DNA of 64,000 nt from Candidatus Eremiobacteraceae bacterium (GTDB lineage Bacteria > Vulcanimicrobiota > Vulcanimicrobiia > Eremiobacterales > Eremiobacteraceae): the NCBI GenBank assembly GCA_035314825.1, contig DATFYX010000001.1:62001-126000 (forward strand). Reading direction: 5' to 3'. This document shows positions 8,454 through 17,658 of this stretch, piece after piece; within the stretch, counting starts at the first letter, position 1; each line of letters starts with the position of its first letter. The translations under genes were made by a program, and so were the position numbers. Under the pieces are notes generated by a model. The model saw only the letters and a program-made list of their open reading frames with translations, did not search any database and was not told the origin of the DNA.

Positions 8454-9449
8454 ATGTCAAAGACGGGAACGATGTCGCAAGACAGTGCCGAGCTGGTAAC
8501 CGCGAGTCCGACAGCCGCCGCTCGGGTCGCACGCGTGCACTCCTCTCCGGTGGGCGATCGCGTGTTCATGTTCTTGCTCTATCTGTCCGCATGGCTCGTG
8601 CTGGCCATCGTGGTGGCGCTGTTCCTCGTCTTGCTGCAGCGATCGTGGCCGGCGATCTCCCAGGTCGGCTTGAACGCCTTCACGATGCTGTGGGATCCCG
8701 GCGGCGGCCACTTCGGCGTCTTGACGTTCATCTACGGCACGATCGTGACGTCGGCTATCGCGCTGCTCGTCGCCGGGCCGATCGGCATCGGCGCGGCCTT
8801 GTTCCTCGCCGAGCTTGCGCCGCGAAGGCTTGCGACGCCGGTCGCGATGCTCATCGAACTGCTTGCGGCCGTGCCGAGCGTCGTGTACGGGTTGTGGGCA
8901 CTATTCGCGCTCACGCCCGCGATCAGACTTTTTATCGGACCTTCGTTGCAGAAAACACTCGGGTTTTTACCGGCGTTCCAGGGACCGATCTACGGCGTCG
9001 GCTTTCTCGCGGGCGGCCTCGTCCTAGCCATCATGGTGGTGCCGACTGTCGCGGCGATATCGCGCGACGTGTTCGAAGCCGTGCCCAACGACCAGCGCGA
9101 GGGCATGCTGGCGCTCGGGGCGACCAAGTGGGAGATGCTCACCAAGGCCGTGTTGCCGTTTGCGAGCTCCGGCGTCATCGGCGCGCTCGTCCTCGGCCTG
9201 GGCCGCGCGCTCGGTGAAGCGATGGCCGTGGCTATGGTCATCGGCAACAAGCCGCAGATCGTCGCATCGTTATTCGCGCCGGGCTACACGATGGCGAGCG
9301 TGCTCGCCAACGAGTTCTCCGAGGCGACCGGCAAGGTCTACATCTCCATGCTGATCGAGATCGGGCTGCTGCTGTTCGTCGTCAGCCTCATCGTGAACGT
9401 GTTCGCGCGCTTGCTCGTGTGGAACGCAAGCGGGCGGGGCAGCCGCTGA
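8454..9449 (+). CDS. pstC: Phosphate ABC transporter permease PstC
   Basis: One of two inner-membrane subunits forming the phosphate channel. It has about 331 residues, a polar N-terminus, then six hydrophobic segments. The coupling-loop region reads ALGATKWEMLTKAVLP, followed by the conserved GLGRALGEAMAV. The ATG at 8454 was preferred to a TTG at 8382, which would add a Pro/Arg-rich tail overlapping the hairpin; an ATG at 8472 is also possible. The stop overlaps the pstA start by one base (TGATG). Confidence 0.93.
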   Translation: MSKTGTMSQDSAELVTASPTAAARVARVHSSPVGDRVFMFLLYLSAWLVLAIVVALFLVLLQRSWPAISQVGLNAFTMLWDPGGGHFGVLTFIYGTIVTSAIALLVAGPIGIGAALFLAELAPRRLATPVAMLIELLAAVPSVVYGLWALFALTPAIRLFIGPSLQKTLGFLPAFQGPIYGVGFLAGGLVLAIMVVPTVAAISRDVFEAVPNDQREGMLALGATKWEMLTKAVLPFASSGVIGALVLGLGRALGEAMAVAMVIGNKPQIVASLFAPGYTMASVLANEFSEATGKVYISMLIEIGLLLFVVSLIVNVFARLLVWNASGRGSR

Positions 9450-10300
9450 TGATCGATCTCAAGTCGACGCCGATCCGCAAGGCCTGGAGCGGTTTCATGA
9501 TCGTCATCAGCGCGTTGTGCGCGGTGGCGTGCGGCGCGGTGCTCGTGACCGTTGTGCTCTACGTCGTCGGCAAAGGCTATAAGGCGCTCAACTGGGATTT
9601 CTTCACGAAGCTGCCGCTGCCGGTGGGGATGACCGGTGGCGGCGTCGCCAATGCGATCGTCGGTTCGTTCGAGATCATCGGCATGGCGTCGCTCTTCGCG
9701 GTGCCGATCGGCGTCATGGCCGGCATCTATCTGGCGCTGTTCGGACGCGGCCAGTTGGCAGCGTCTGTGCGCTTTTACAGCGACGTGCTCACCGGTATGC
9801 CGTCTATCGCGGTGGGCATGTTCGCCTACGCGCTGGTGGTCATCCCGAGCGGCCACTTCTCGGCGCAGTCCGCGGCCGTCGCGTTGTCCGTCATCATGCT
9901 GCCGATCGTCGTGCGCACGACCGAGGAAGCGGTGCGCCTGGTGCCGGGCGTGATCCGCGAGGGTGCGTTGGCGCTCGGCATCCCCGCCTGGAAGGCGACG
10001 CTCATGGTCACGGTCCCGGTCGCGCGCGCGGGCATCGTCACCGGGGTCTTGCTAGCCATAGCGCGTGTCGCCGGCGAATCCGCGCCGCTGCTGTTCACCG
10101 CTTTCGGCAGCCAGTTCTGGCCGCACGGTCTGGCGTCGCCGACCGCGGCCCTGCCGCTGATCATCTTCCAATATGCGATTTCGCCGTACGCGGACTGGGT
10201 GCAGATCGCGTGGGGTTGCGCGCTCGTCCTCGTGGCGCTGGTGTTCACGCTGAATCTGATCGCCCGATTCGCGTTCTCGGGCCGCGTGTCGGCGAACTGA
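9449..10300 (+). CDS. pstA: Phosphate ABC transporter permease PstA
   Basis: Second channel subunit of the Pst transporter, 283 residues with six hydrophobic segments. The coupling loop reads [22 protein letters not shown], and the PstA-specific [16 protein letters not shown] follows, with its conserved glutamate present. The ATG at 9449 shares a base with the pstC stop, so translation is coupled. It differs clearly from the second PstA-like protein at 17649, which lacks the GES motif. Confidence 0.94.
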   Translation: MIDLKSTPIRKAWSGFMIVISALCAVACGAVLVTVVLYVVGKGYKALNWDFFTKLPLPVGMTGGGVANAIVGSFEIIGMASLFAVPIGVMAGIYLALFGRGQLAASVRFYSDVLTGMPSIAVGMFAYALVVIPSGHFSAQSAAVALSVIMLPIVVRTTEEAVRLVPGVIREGALALGIPAWKATLMVTVPVARAGIVTGVLLAIARVAGESAPLLFTAFGSQFWPHGLASPTAALPLIIFQYAISPYADWVQIAWGCALVLVALVFTLNLIARFAFSGRVSAN

Positions 10301-10322
10301 CGTGGAAGATGGAGAGGGACAG

Positions 10323-11141
10323 ATGGTAACGTCCGTGACGATGCCCGCAACCGGGACGACGAACACCGCGACGAATCTCGAGGTCGTGGGCCTCAACGCG
10401 TATTATGGCAAGCACCTCGCCGTCAAGAACGTCAACATGCACTTCGAGCCCGGCGCGATCACGGCGCTCATCGGCCCGTCCGGCTGCGGCAAGTCCACGC
10501 TGCTGCGATGCCTGAATCGTATGCACGAGGTGATCCCGAATGCGTACGTCGAGGGCGAAGTGCTGCTTGACGGGCACAATCTGTATGAGTCCGGCGTGGA
10601 TCCCACGGACACGCGCCGGCGCATCGGCATGGTGTTCCAGCGCCCCAATCCGTTTCCGACGATGACCATCCAGGACAACGTGCTCGCCGGCGTCCGTCTG
10701 GCCGGCAAACCGCCCGGGGACGCCACGATGGAAGAGATCGCAGAGAAGAGTCTGCGCCGCGCGGCGCTGTGGGACGAGGTCAAGGACAAGCTCCAAAAGG
10801 CCGGCACGTCGTTATCGGGCGGCCAGCAGCAGCGCTTGTGCATCGCACGCGCGTTGGCGGTCGATCCCGAAGTGCTGCTCATGGACGAGCCCGCATCGGC
10901 GCTCGACCCGATCTCGACCGTGAAGATCGAGGAGCTGATGCGCGAGCTGCGCGGCGCCTATACGATCGTCATCGTGACCCACAACATGCAGCAAGCGGCG
11001 CGCTGTTCGGACTTCACCGGTTTCATGCTCTCGGGCGAGTCCGCGACGGGCGAATTGGTGGAGTTCGACACCACGTCGAAGATGTTCACCACGCCAAAAG
11101 AAAAGCGAACAGAAGATTACATCACCGGGCGATTCGGTTAA
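10323..11141 (+). CDS. pstB: Phosphate ABC transporter ATPase PstB (canonical copy)
   Basis: ATPase that powers PstSCA. It has 272 residues from ATG 10323, chosen because GGAGAGGGA lies just ahead of it; a GTG at 10302 would add seven residues. All catalytic elements are intact: Walker [10 protein letters not shown] (51-59), Q-loop Q106, signature LSGGQ (164-168), Walker B VLLMDEP with E189, and switch H220 (VTHNMQQAA). It is the reference against which the degenerate second copy at 18497 can be read. Confidence 0.97.
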   Translation: MVTSVTMPATGTTNTATNLEVVGLNAYYGKHLAVKNVNMHFEPGAITALIGPSGCGKSTLLRCLNRMHEVIPNAYVEGEVLLDGHNLYESGVDPTDTRRRIGMVFQRPNPFPTMTIQDNVLAGVRLAGKPPGDATMEEIAEKSLRRAALWDEVKDKLQKAGTSLSGGQQQRLCIARALAVDPEVLLMDEPASALDPISTVKIEELMRELRGAYTIVIVTHNMQQAARCSDFTGFMLSGESATGELVEFDTTSKMFTTPKEKRTEDYITGRFG

Positions 11142-11180
11142 TGCAGGGATAATCCGAGCTTAATCCGTTCCCCGTAGCAT
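11136..11180 (+). promoter_or_regulatory. Candidate second Pho box upstream of the TonB receptor
   Basis: TTAAT at 11138, ATAAT at 11149 and TTAAT at 11160 recur at exact 11-base steps; the last two are both followed by CCG. The layout and the TTAA core match the box before pstS, though the match is weaker. TAGCAT (11175-11180) is a possible -10. The array overlaps the pstB stop codon. If real, it would start a separate phosphate-controlled transcript for the receptor. Confidence 0.45.
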
Positions 11181-11184
11181 CGTA

Positions 11185-11278
11185 CCAGGACGGAAACCGC
11201 ACGCGTCCACCCTCGCGTTGCCGTGGACCATTTATGTAGGCCGGCAGCCACGCGTTCGCCATGTAATCGCCGTCCTGG
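11185..11278 (+). other. Long-range inverted repeat in the receptor leader
   Basis: CCAGGACGG (11185-11193) is perfectly complementary to CCGTCCTGG (11270-11278) across 76 bases. The right arm runs into the ribosome-binding site GGAAAGAG just before the ATG at 11288, so pairing could hide that site. I do not recognise any known riboswitch class in the enclosed sequence. Confidence 0.35.
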
Positions 11279-11287
11279 AAAGAGCCT

Positions 11288-14089
11288 ATGTTGTTGAAGC
11301 GGATTTCCGTTGCCGCCGGCTTGCTCGCCGCGGCCTTTTTGTTTCTTGCGCCGGCGATCGCGTCGGCTGACACGTACTCGATCAAGGGCAAAGTCGTGGA
11401 CGCCGCCACCGGCCTTCCGCTCGTCAATGTCAAGCTCACGACGGTTGGCCCGACAAGCGCGACGCAGACCACCAATGACCTCGGCCGCTTCCAGTTCGAC
11501 GGACTCGCCGCGGGAACGTATAGCTTGCAGATGGTGCTCGCGGGATGGGACAATACGGTTTCCGAGGAGTTCACCGTCGGCGGAAGCTTCTCGCTGCCGC
11601 TGGTCCTCGCCATGCAGCGCACGACCCAGAACAGCCAGATCCGCACGCTCGGCCGGACGACCGTCACCGCTGCGGCGTCTCTCCAAAAGGCCACCGTCAT
11701 CTATAAGCAAGTATCCGGCAACACGCTGCAGCGTCAAGGCATCACGCGCACGGGCGACGCGCTGCGCGCAATGGGCGGCGTCGACAATGTCAGCAGCGAC
11801 TCCCCGAGCTTCGGCGACGACGTGACGCTCGCGATCCGCGGCATCGGCGAGCTCGAAACGGTATCGCTGATCGACGGTCATCCGGTCGCGTTAGGACAGG
11901 GCGGCCTGAACTACGAGATAAGCCCATCATTCGCGCTGCGCGCCGTCAACGTCGTCTACGGCGCCGGCGGCGGCGACCTGTACGGCGTCGATGCGATCGG
12001 CGGCGTCGTCGACATGCAGACGCTGGACCCGACGCGGCAACAGCAGATCGTGTACACCCAAGGCTACGGCACCTTCAACAAGCTGACGAGCGCGTTGACC
12101 GCGACCGGTTCGCTCTACGGCGATCGCTGGGGGTACGCCGTGGCGCTCGGCACGCAAGGCATGAACGGTTCGATCAGAAACACGGTGTTCTTCCAGCCGG
12201 CAGCGGCGTTCGACCCCAGCGTCAACCCCGCCGTCGCGCCGGCGGTCGCAGCCTTTGACAACTATCCCGTCAACTCGAACATCGCGAACCGCTCGGAGCT
12301 GTACAAACTGCGCTATGGCCTCGGCAACAACGCGCACCTCACGGCGGTCGCACTGGCCAGCTATTACTGGGATAACAAGACCGGCAACGGTGACGGCGAC
12401 TTCCTGCCGATGGACACCGCCATGGCAGAAGGCAACAATCATCTCGCGAGCTACTCGCCGGCCGGTAACGCACCGCCGTTCAACGCGCTCAATCCACCCG
12501 ACTGCCCCGCGGGCCAGTTCGTCGGTACCGGCACCGGCGGAAACGCCTATGGGTATGGACTCGACGGCGTGACGCCAGACGGGGGCGTCACCTGCGTGAC
12601 GCCGACTCAGTGGGCGAACATCAACTACGGCTGGCAGGGTGCGGGCCCTGCGTGGCAAGCGTTCAACAACCAAGACTATCAGTTGCGCTTCGATGCCGAG
12701 ATGGGCCACAACACGCTGAACATCGACGGCTTCTCGGACGTCTACTACCACACGTACGACCGCACGAATGAGTTGCCGTATCTACTCGTGCCGCCGGCGA
12801 CACCGCTTGGCGCCGGCTGCAATCCGTCGTGCACGCTCGCGTCCAACCCGTATTGGTACAACAATGGTGTGACTAACAGCGGCGTCGTCGGCACCTACAA
12901 CATCGTCGGCGAGAACAACGAGTTCGGCTTGGGCGCGTACTACAACAACACGGCGAGCCGCAACGCGACGCTCGGCCCCCCCGTCACGGGCAACATCGCC
13001 GACGAGACGAGCGCCTTCTTCCGCGACTCGTGGCATCCGGAGAGCTCGCCGATCACCACATATGTCAGCGCGTATTTCAAGCACTCGACGCTGACCAACA
13101 CCTCGTTCATCGATCCGCGCATCGCGTTTGTCGGGACCAAGCCCAACGACGTGTTCCGGGCTGCGTTCGGATACACCAGCACGCAGCCGACGCTCGACGA
13201 CGTCGACTCGCCCTTCTCGGCGTCTGCCCCGGGTTCGCTCGCAGGCAACGTGCGCTGCGGCACGCTCAATTCGATCGGCAGCGGCGGCAACCCGAACGCC
13301 GGGCCCGAACGCGCCAGCGACACGGAGTTCAGTTGGGGGCACCGTTTTGGCGAAGGCGACTCGGCCTTCCAGCTCTCGCTGTACTCCGAGCCGATCTGGA
13401 ACGCGCTCTACACGCAGACGATACCGGTGCAGAGCTTTCCGTCGAGCTTCTTCGGACCCGGAGGCCTTGCCAGTCTCGCAGCGTACCAGACGATCTACAC
13501 CACGAGCTGCGGCGGAACGCCGACGCAAGCGTTGGCGTTCCTGGGCGTCGACGGCGTCGTGAACATCGGCACCGCCCAGGCCGAAGGCATCGACCTACAG
13601 GGCCGCCAGCGCATCACGCCCAGCTTCTTCATCGACTACGGCTACGCGACGAACTCGAGCGAGCCGCTCAGCGTTCCGCTGAGCGTCCTGCAAGGCAACT
13701 TGACGACGGTGCCCGGGTCACAGTTCCCTGGCATCCCGCTGCATAAGGCCAACTTCGCGCTCGACCTCACGCTCGCCAAGATCGTCGAGCTGCGCAGCGA
13801 GACCTATTTCGTCGATGCGAACAATCCGAAGAACGCGCCCGCATATAACTACACCAACTTCATCGCCTCGGTCAACACGGGCCAGCGCGGCGTGTTCAAC
13901 GTCGTCGTCGACAATCTGTTCCAGCAGATGACGTTCCCCATGGGCCTGATCGGCGATGGCGTGCCGCACGCGCTCAACCAGTTCGCCGGACCGTCCGACT
14001 ACACGCCCCTGATCGGCGCCGGTGCGACCGAATGGTTCGGGAACACGCCGCGCACTATCGAGTTCATCTACAGCTACAAGTTGAAGTAG
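11288..14089 (+). CDS. TonB-dependent outer-membrane receptor with N-terminal regulatory-like domain
   Basis: A 933-residue outer-membrane transporter. In order: Sec signal peptide (LLAAAFLFLAPAIASA), a carboxypeptidase-regulatory-like beta domain (about 28-105, KGKVVDAATGLPLVNVKL), a plug domain (about 130-250, with LAIRGIGELETVSLIDG and YGVDAIGGVVDM), and a large beta barrel ending in the terminal strand TIEFIYSYKLK. GGAAAGAG supports the ATG. The substrate cannot be read from sequence. Its position between pstSCAB and a secreted phosphoesterase, with a possible Pho box upstream, suggests uptake of a phosphorylated compound or of a phosphate-starvation nutrient. No tonB/exbBD genes are in the window. 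Confidence 0.9.
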   Translation: MLLKRISVAAGLLAAAFLFLAPAIASADTYSIKGKVVDAATGLPLVNVKLTTVGPTSATQTTNDLGRFQFDGLAAGTYSLQMVLAGWDNTVSEEFTVGGSFSLPLVLAMQRTTQNSQIRTLGRTTVTAAASLQKATVIYKQVSGNTLQRQGITRTGDALRAMGGVDNVSSDSPSFGDDVTLAIRGIGELETVSLIDGHPVALGQGGLNYEISPSFALRAVNVVYGAGGGDLYGVDAIGGVVDMQTLDPTRQQQIVYTQGYGTFNKLTSALTATGSLYGDRWGYAVALGTQGMNGSIRNTVFFQPAAAFDPSVNPAVAPAVAAFDNYPVNSNIANRSELYKLRYGLGNNAHLTAVALASYYWDNKTGNGDGDFLPMDTAMAEGNNHLASYSPAGNAPPFNALNPPDCPAGQFVGTGTGGNAYGYGLDGVTPDGGVTCVTPTQWANINYGWQGAGPAWQAFNNQDYQLRFDAEMGHNTLNIDGFSDVYYHTYDRTNELPYLLVPPATPLGAGCNPSCTLASNPYWYNNGVTNSGVVGTYNIVGENNEFGLGAYYNNTASRNATLGPPVTGNIADETSAFFRDSWHPESSPITTYVSAYFKHSTLTNTSFIDPRIAFVGTKPNDVFRAAFGYTSTQPTLDDVDSPFSASAPGSLAGNVRCGTLNSIGSGGNPNAGPERASDTEFSWGHRFGEGDSAFQLSLYSEPIWNALYTQTIPVQSFPSSFFGPGGLASLAAYQTIYTTSCGGTPTQALAFLGVDGVVNIGTAQAEGIDLQGRQRITPSFFIDYGYATNSSEPLSVPLSVLQGNLTTVPGSQFPGIPLHKANFALDLTLAKIVELRSETYFVDANNPKNAPAYNYTNFIASVNTGQRGVFNVVVDNLFQQMTFPMGLIGDGVPHALNQFAGPSDYTPLIGAGATEWFGNTPRTIEFIYSYKLK

Positions 14090-14219
14090 ACATCGTGCCA
14101 CAGGCGCCGGTGGTTGCGACCCGCCGGCGTCGCCCGCCGCCGCGACCGGCTATCCCCCCGGCGCGGCGGAGCTTTTATGCCGCACCTGCGCTCGAGCCCG
14201 AGCTCGTGAGGAGTCCAGC

Positions 14220-14411
14220 ATGTTCGAACGTGACGATCTCTTGGCACGGCTCATCCGCGGCACCGTCGCCGGCATCGCCGTGTTCGCGACCGTCGGCGTG
14301 CTGGCCGCAAGCGCGCGTCCGGTCGTCGTCGGCCACCACCGCGTGCGCGCCATGCTGACCCCGCAGATCCAGCTCATCGCACCGGCCGGCCGGGGCGCGC
14401 ATGGGTCGTAG
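14220..14411 (+). CDS. Small single-span membrane or secreted protein
   Basis: A 63-residue reading frame with a strong ribosome-binding site (GAGGAG, 6-7 bases before the ATG). Residues 12-38 form a hydrophobic segment (GTVAGIAVFATVGVLAAS), preceded by charged residues. Its end overlaps the start of the phosphoesterase gene by 11 bases, which suggests translational coupling. It may be a small membrane anchor or a leader-type peptide. No homologue is recognised. Confidence 0.5.
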   Translation: MFERDDLLARLIRGTVAGIAVFATVGVLAASARPVVVGHHRVRAMLTPQIQLIAPAGRGAHGS

Positions 14412-16794
14412 GTGCGGACGAACGGCCTTCACTCTTGCAGCCTGGGTGATCGCGATCGGTACGTCGGCAGCCGCCGCCGCGACCCTGCCCGACGGCCGCT
14501 CCGTGACGCCGGCGGGCTTCACCACGCCGGTCGAAGGTTTCGCCTCGTCAGAAACGCTCTCGCCGGACGGCGCGTTGCTCGCGGTGCTTTCGCAAGACGG
14601 CGGCGCGATCGACGTCATCGCCGTCGGCGAGCATACGCAGCTCGTCCAACGCCTCGCCGTGCCCTGGGCGACGGCGATGACCTGGACCAAGGACGGGCTC
14701 TACGTCTCGCGCGGCTACAGCGGCGCCATCGCGCAGTTCGGTTACGACGCCAGTTCCGCCACGGCCCCGCTGACGTCCAAGGGCGCCGACCTGCAGGTCG
14801 GCGGCCTGCTCAACGGCATCGCCGAGGATCCGGCGACGCATCGCATTCTCGTCGCGAGAACCGCGGATCGCGAAGTCGCCGTGCTCGACGCGCAAACGGG
14901 AGCCGTCCTGACCCGGCTCGCGGCGAGCGGCCAACCCTTCGAGGTCGGCTTCGTGCGCGGCACGATCGTCGCGACGCTGTACGACTCGGATCACGTGGAC
15001 GCGTGGCCCGCCGGCGCGGCGCGCGCGACGCATATCTCGACCGGACCGCACCCCACCGCGCTGCTCGTCGACGGCGATAAAGCGTTCGTCGCCGACGCCG
15101 ACGGCCATGACGTCTGCGTGATCGACGGGGGTGCGCTGAAGGTGACGCGCCGCCTCGAGCTCGGCTTGACGGCCGATCAGCCGCCCGGCCAGACGCCCTC
15201 TGGGATGGCGCTCTCCGCCGACCGCACGCACCTGTTCGTGGCTGAATCCGGCTTCAACGACGTCGCGGTCGTCGACCTCGACAGCGGCAAGGTCGCCGGG
15301 CGCATCCCGGCGGCTTGGTATCCGATGGCGGTCGTCTTCGTCGCGGGCCCGACGATCGACGACGACCCGCGCATCAAGCCGCAGCTCTTCATCGTCAGCG
15401 CCCAGGGTTTGGGATCGCAGCCGGATCCCGGATCGGAGTGGAACGGCGTCTACACGGGTCTGGTCCAGCACCTCGTCGTCGAGCCGGCGCGCTTCGCGCA
15501 GTGGTCTGCCATCGTCGCGCGCGACGATCGCATCGGCGCCTCGGCGCGGGTCGCGGCAGCGGCGCTCCCTTCGATCAAGCATTTCGTGTTCATCGTGCGC
15601 GAGAACAAGCACTTCGACGAGGTGTTCGGCGATGTACCGGCGGCGAATTCTGATCCGCTGCTGTGCCTGTATGGGCGCAAGTTCACGCCCAACGCGCACG
15701 CGCTCGCCGACCGGTACGTGCTGCTCGACAATTTCATGGGCAACGGCGAGAAAAGCGATTTCGGGCATTCGTGGACCACGCAGGGTCTGGCGAATGACTA
15801 CCTCGAGCGCAATGTCCACACGCCGGATGATGCGGCGACCAAGGGCGACGCGCGGGTGGCGGGATCGATCTGGCCCGTCTACCTGTACGGAGAGGACGCC
15901 ATCCCGGTCGCGACGATGGATTTCGATTGGTTCCAAGATCTATCCGCGCTGCCTCACGGACCGAGAGTCAACGTCAGCGCCGTCTTCGGTCCGCGCGGGG
16001 AGCTCATCGACGAGCTGCGCAGCCGCGGCGTGTCCTTCCGCGTCTACGGCGAGCAGATGACGATGCAGCCGAGCGGCCGCATCGCGCCCGGGCTGGCAGC
16101 CCATGCGTCGCGCGACTATCCAGGCGCGCACATCGACTTCGCGATTCTCGACACCGTGCGCGCGAAGATGTTCCTTGACGACGTGAACAAGAACGGGCTT
16201 GCGCAATACTCGTACCTGACGCTGCCCACCGACCACACGGCCGGCACCGACCCGGGGTTCTACACGCCCGCCTCGTACGTCGCGAGCAACGACGTGGCGT
16301 TGGGACAGATCATCGCCGGCCTCTCGAAGCGGCCGGACTGGCGCGATACCGTCGTGTTCGTGACGACCGACGATCCGCAGGGCACCGGCGATCACGTCGA
16401 CTCGCATCGCCAGCCGGCGCTGTTCATCGGACCATACGTGCGCCGCGGGTACGTCGACCACACCCGCTACAGCATCACGTCCGTCTTGCGGACGGTCGAA
16501 GTGCTCTTCGGCCTGGATCCGCTGAACATCTACGACGCGATGTCGACGCCGTTGCTGGACGGACTTGCGAGCTCGCCGGCCGTGGCGCGCTACGATTCGC
16601 TTCCTTCGAACATACCGATGACGCGCAATCCGGGCAAGCCGAAAAGCACATCGATCATGCTTGACGGACCCGGCTCGATCCGCATACCGAACCAAGAGTG
16701 GGCGTCGATCAACGGCACGTCGTCGCTGCACGCACATCTAGCGTATCTGCGCTCATTGGGAGTCGTGCTGGCCGCCGGTCCGGACGACCGATAG
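14401..16794 (+). CDS. Secreted beta-propeller/phosphoesterase fusion
   Basis: A 797-residue exported protein. A signal peptide (AAWVIAIGTSAAAAA) precedes a YncE/YVTN-type beta propeller (about 30-340: LSPDGALLAVLSQDGG, MALSADRTHLFVAESG), then an alkaline-phosphatase-superfamily phosphoesterase domain (about 385-770). The latter shows FIVRENKHFDEVFG, DNFMGNGEKSDFGHSW, LTLPTDHTAGTDPGFY and FVTTDDPQGTGDHVDSHRQP, the metal-site pattern of the phospholipase C/acid phosphatase-like family. The fusion is known as 'bifunctional YncE / alkaline phosphatase family'. Between two pst sets it most likely releases phosphate from organic esters in the periplasm or outside the cell; substrate unknown. Confidence 0.88.
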   Translation: MGRRCGRTAFTLAAWVIAIGTSAAAAATLPDGRSVTPAGFTTPVEGFASSETLSPDGALLAVLSQDGGAIDVIAVGEHTQLVQRLAVPWATAMTWTKDGLYVSRGYSGAIAQFGYDASSATAPLTSKGADLQVGGLLNGIAEDPATHRILVARTADREVAVLDAQTGAVLTRLAASGQPFEVGFVRGTIVATLYDSDHVDAWPAGAARATHISTGPHPTALLVDGDKAFVADADGHDVCVIDGGALKVTRRLELGLTADQPPGQTPSGMALSADRTHLFVAESGFNDVAVVDLDSGKVAGRIPAAWYPMAVVFVAGPTIDDDPRIKPQLFIVSAQGLGSQPDPGSEWNGVYTGLVQHLVVEPARFAQWSAIVARDDRIGASARVAAAALPSIKHFVFIVRENKHFDEVFGDVPAANSDPLLCLYGRKFTPNAHALADRYVLLDNFMGNGEKSDFGHSWTTQGLANDYLERNVHTPDDAATKGDARVAGSIWPVYLYGEDAIPVATMDFDWFQDLSALPHGPRVNVSAVFGPRGELIDELRSRGVSFRVYGEQMTMQPSGRIAPGLAAHASRDYPGAHIDFAILDTVRAKMFLDDVNKNGLAQYSYLTLPTDHTAGTDPGFYTPASYVASNDVALGQIIAGLSKRPDWRDTVVFVTTDDPQGTGDHVDSHRQPALFIGPYVRRGYVDHTRYSITSVLRTVEVLFGLDPLNIYDAMSTPLLDGLASSPAVARYDSLPSNIPMTRNPGKPKSTSIMLDGPGSIRIPNQEWASINGTSSLHAHLAYLRSLGVVLAAGPDDR

Positions 16795-16839
16795 CGGCCG
16801 GAAAAGGGGGCACTGGGGAGGCCCGCTAAGGCCACGAGC

Positions 16840-17658
16840 GTGTCACCCGGCGTCGAGCGCTTGCTCATCGCAGCGGCGCGCGTCTGCGCGGCCGCCGTGG
16901 TGTCCATCGCGCCGCTCGTCCTCATCGCCCTGGTCGCCGCGACGCTAGCGGCCTTGTTCAAACGCGTGTCGATGCCCGCAGATGCGGCGTTCTGGCTGCT
17001 GCTGAGCTCGGTCGGGTTCGGATTGGTCGGCGCGACTATGGGCACTGCGCTCGGGGTCGGCGCGGCGCTGTACGCGGTCGAGATCGCGTCACCTGGCTTG
17101 CGTCAGACGATCAAAGCGCTGGTCGGAGCGCTGCATGCGGTGCCCGCTGTCGGCTTCGGTGTGGTGGCTGCCGGCGCGCTGCTCGTCACGCCGCTGCTGC
17201 CGAACGTAGGGGTGACGATCGCCATCGCATCGATGGTCATCATCGTGATGGTCGCTTCGGTCGTCTTCGTCCAGACGCGTCGCGCGCTCTCCGGCTTGCC
17301 GGATGACCTGCGCGTCGTCGCCGCGGCCGCCGGCGCCGATCCCGTCAGCGCGGCGACGCAAGCGGTGCTCCCCGCGTTGCAGCGCAACATCGCCGGAATC
17401 TGGTGGTCGTCGTTCGCGCTGGCGCTCGGTGAGGCGACGGCCCTGCAGATCGTCTTCAGCGCCGCCGCGGTCAAAGCTGAAGCGTTCGGCATGGCGTTTC
17501 TGCCCGGAACGCTTGCCAGCGCGCTGCTGCAGGTAGGAGCCTCCACCCGCTCCGATGCTCTGCTCGGAATGGCGCCGGCCGCACTGCTGTTGCTCGCCAT
17601 GACGATTTCCGCGGTCGTCCTCGGCCGCCGCGCCGTCGGGCACGTGCCATGGCCGTGA
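16840..17658 (+). CDS. Divergent PstC-like permease (second Pst set)
   Basis: A 272-residue integral membrane protein of the binding-protein-dependent permease family with about six hydrophobic segments. The coupling loop VAAAAGADPVSAATQAVLPALQ and ALALGEATALQIVF match PstC (ALGATKWEMLTKAVLP, GRALGEAMAV), so it is a PstC relative, though strongly diverged. The GTG start has no close ribosome-binding site and is the least certain part. It overlaps the next gene by 10 bases. No substrate-binding-protein gene accompanies this set. Confidence 0.8.
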   Translation: MSPGVERLLIAAARVCAAAVVSIAPLVLIALVAATLAALFKRVSMPADAAFWLLLSSVGFGLVGATMGTALGVGAALYAVEIASPGLRQTIKALVGALHAVPAVGFGVVAAGALLVTPLLPNVGVTIAIASMVIIVMVASVVFVQTRRALSGLPDDLRVVAAAAGADPVSAATQAVLPALQRNIAGIWWSSFALALGEATALQIVFSAAAVKAEAFGMAFLPGTLASALLQVGASTRSDALLGMAPAALLLLAMTISAVVLGRRAVGHVPWP

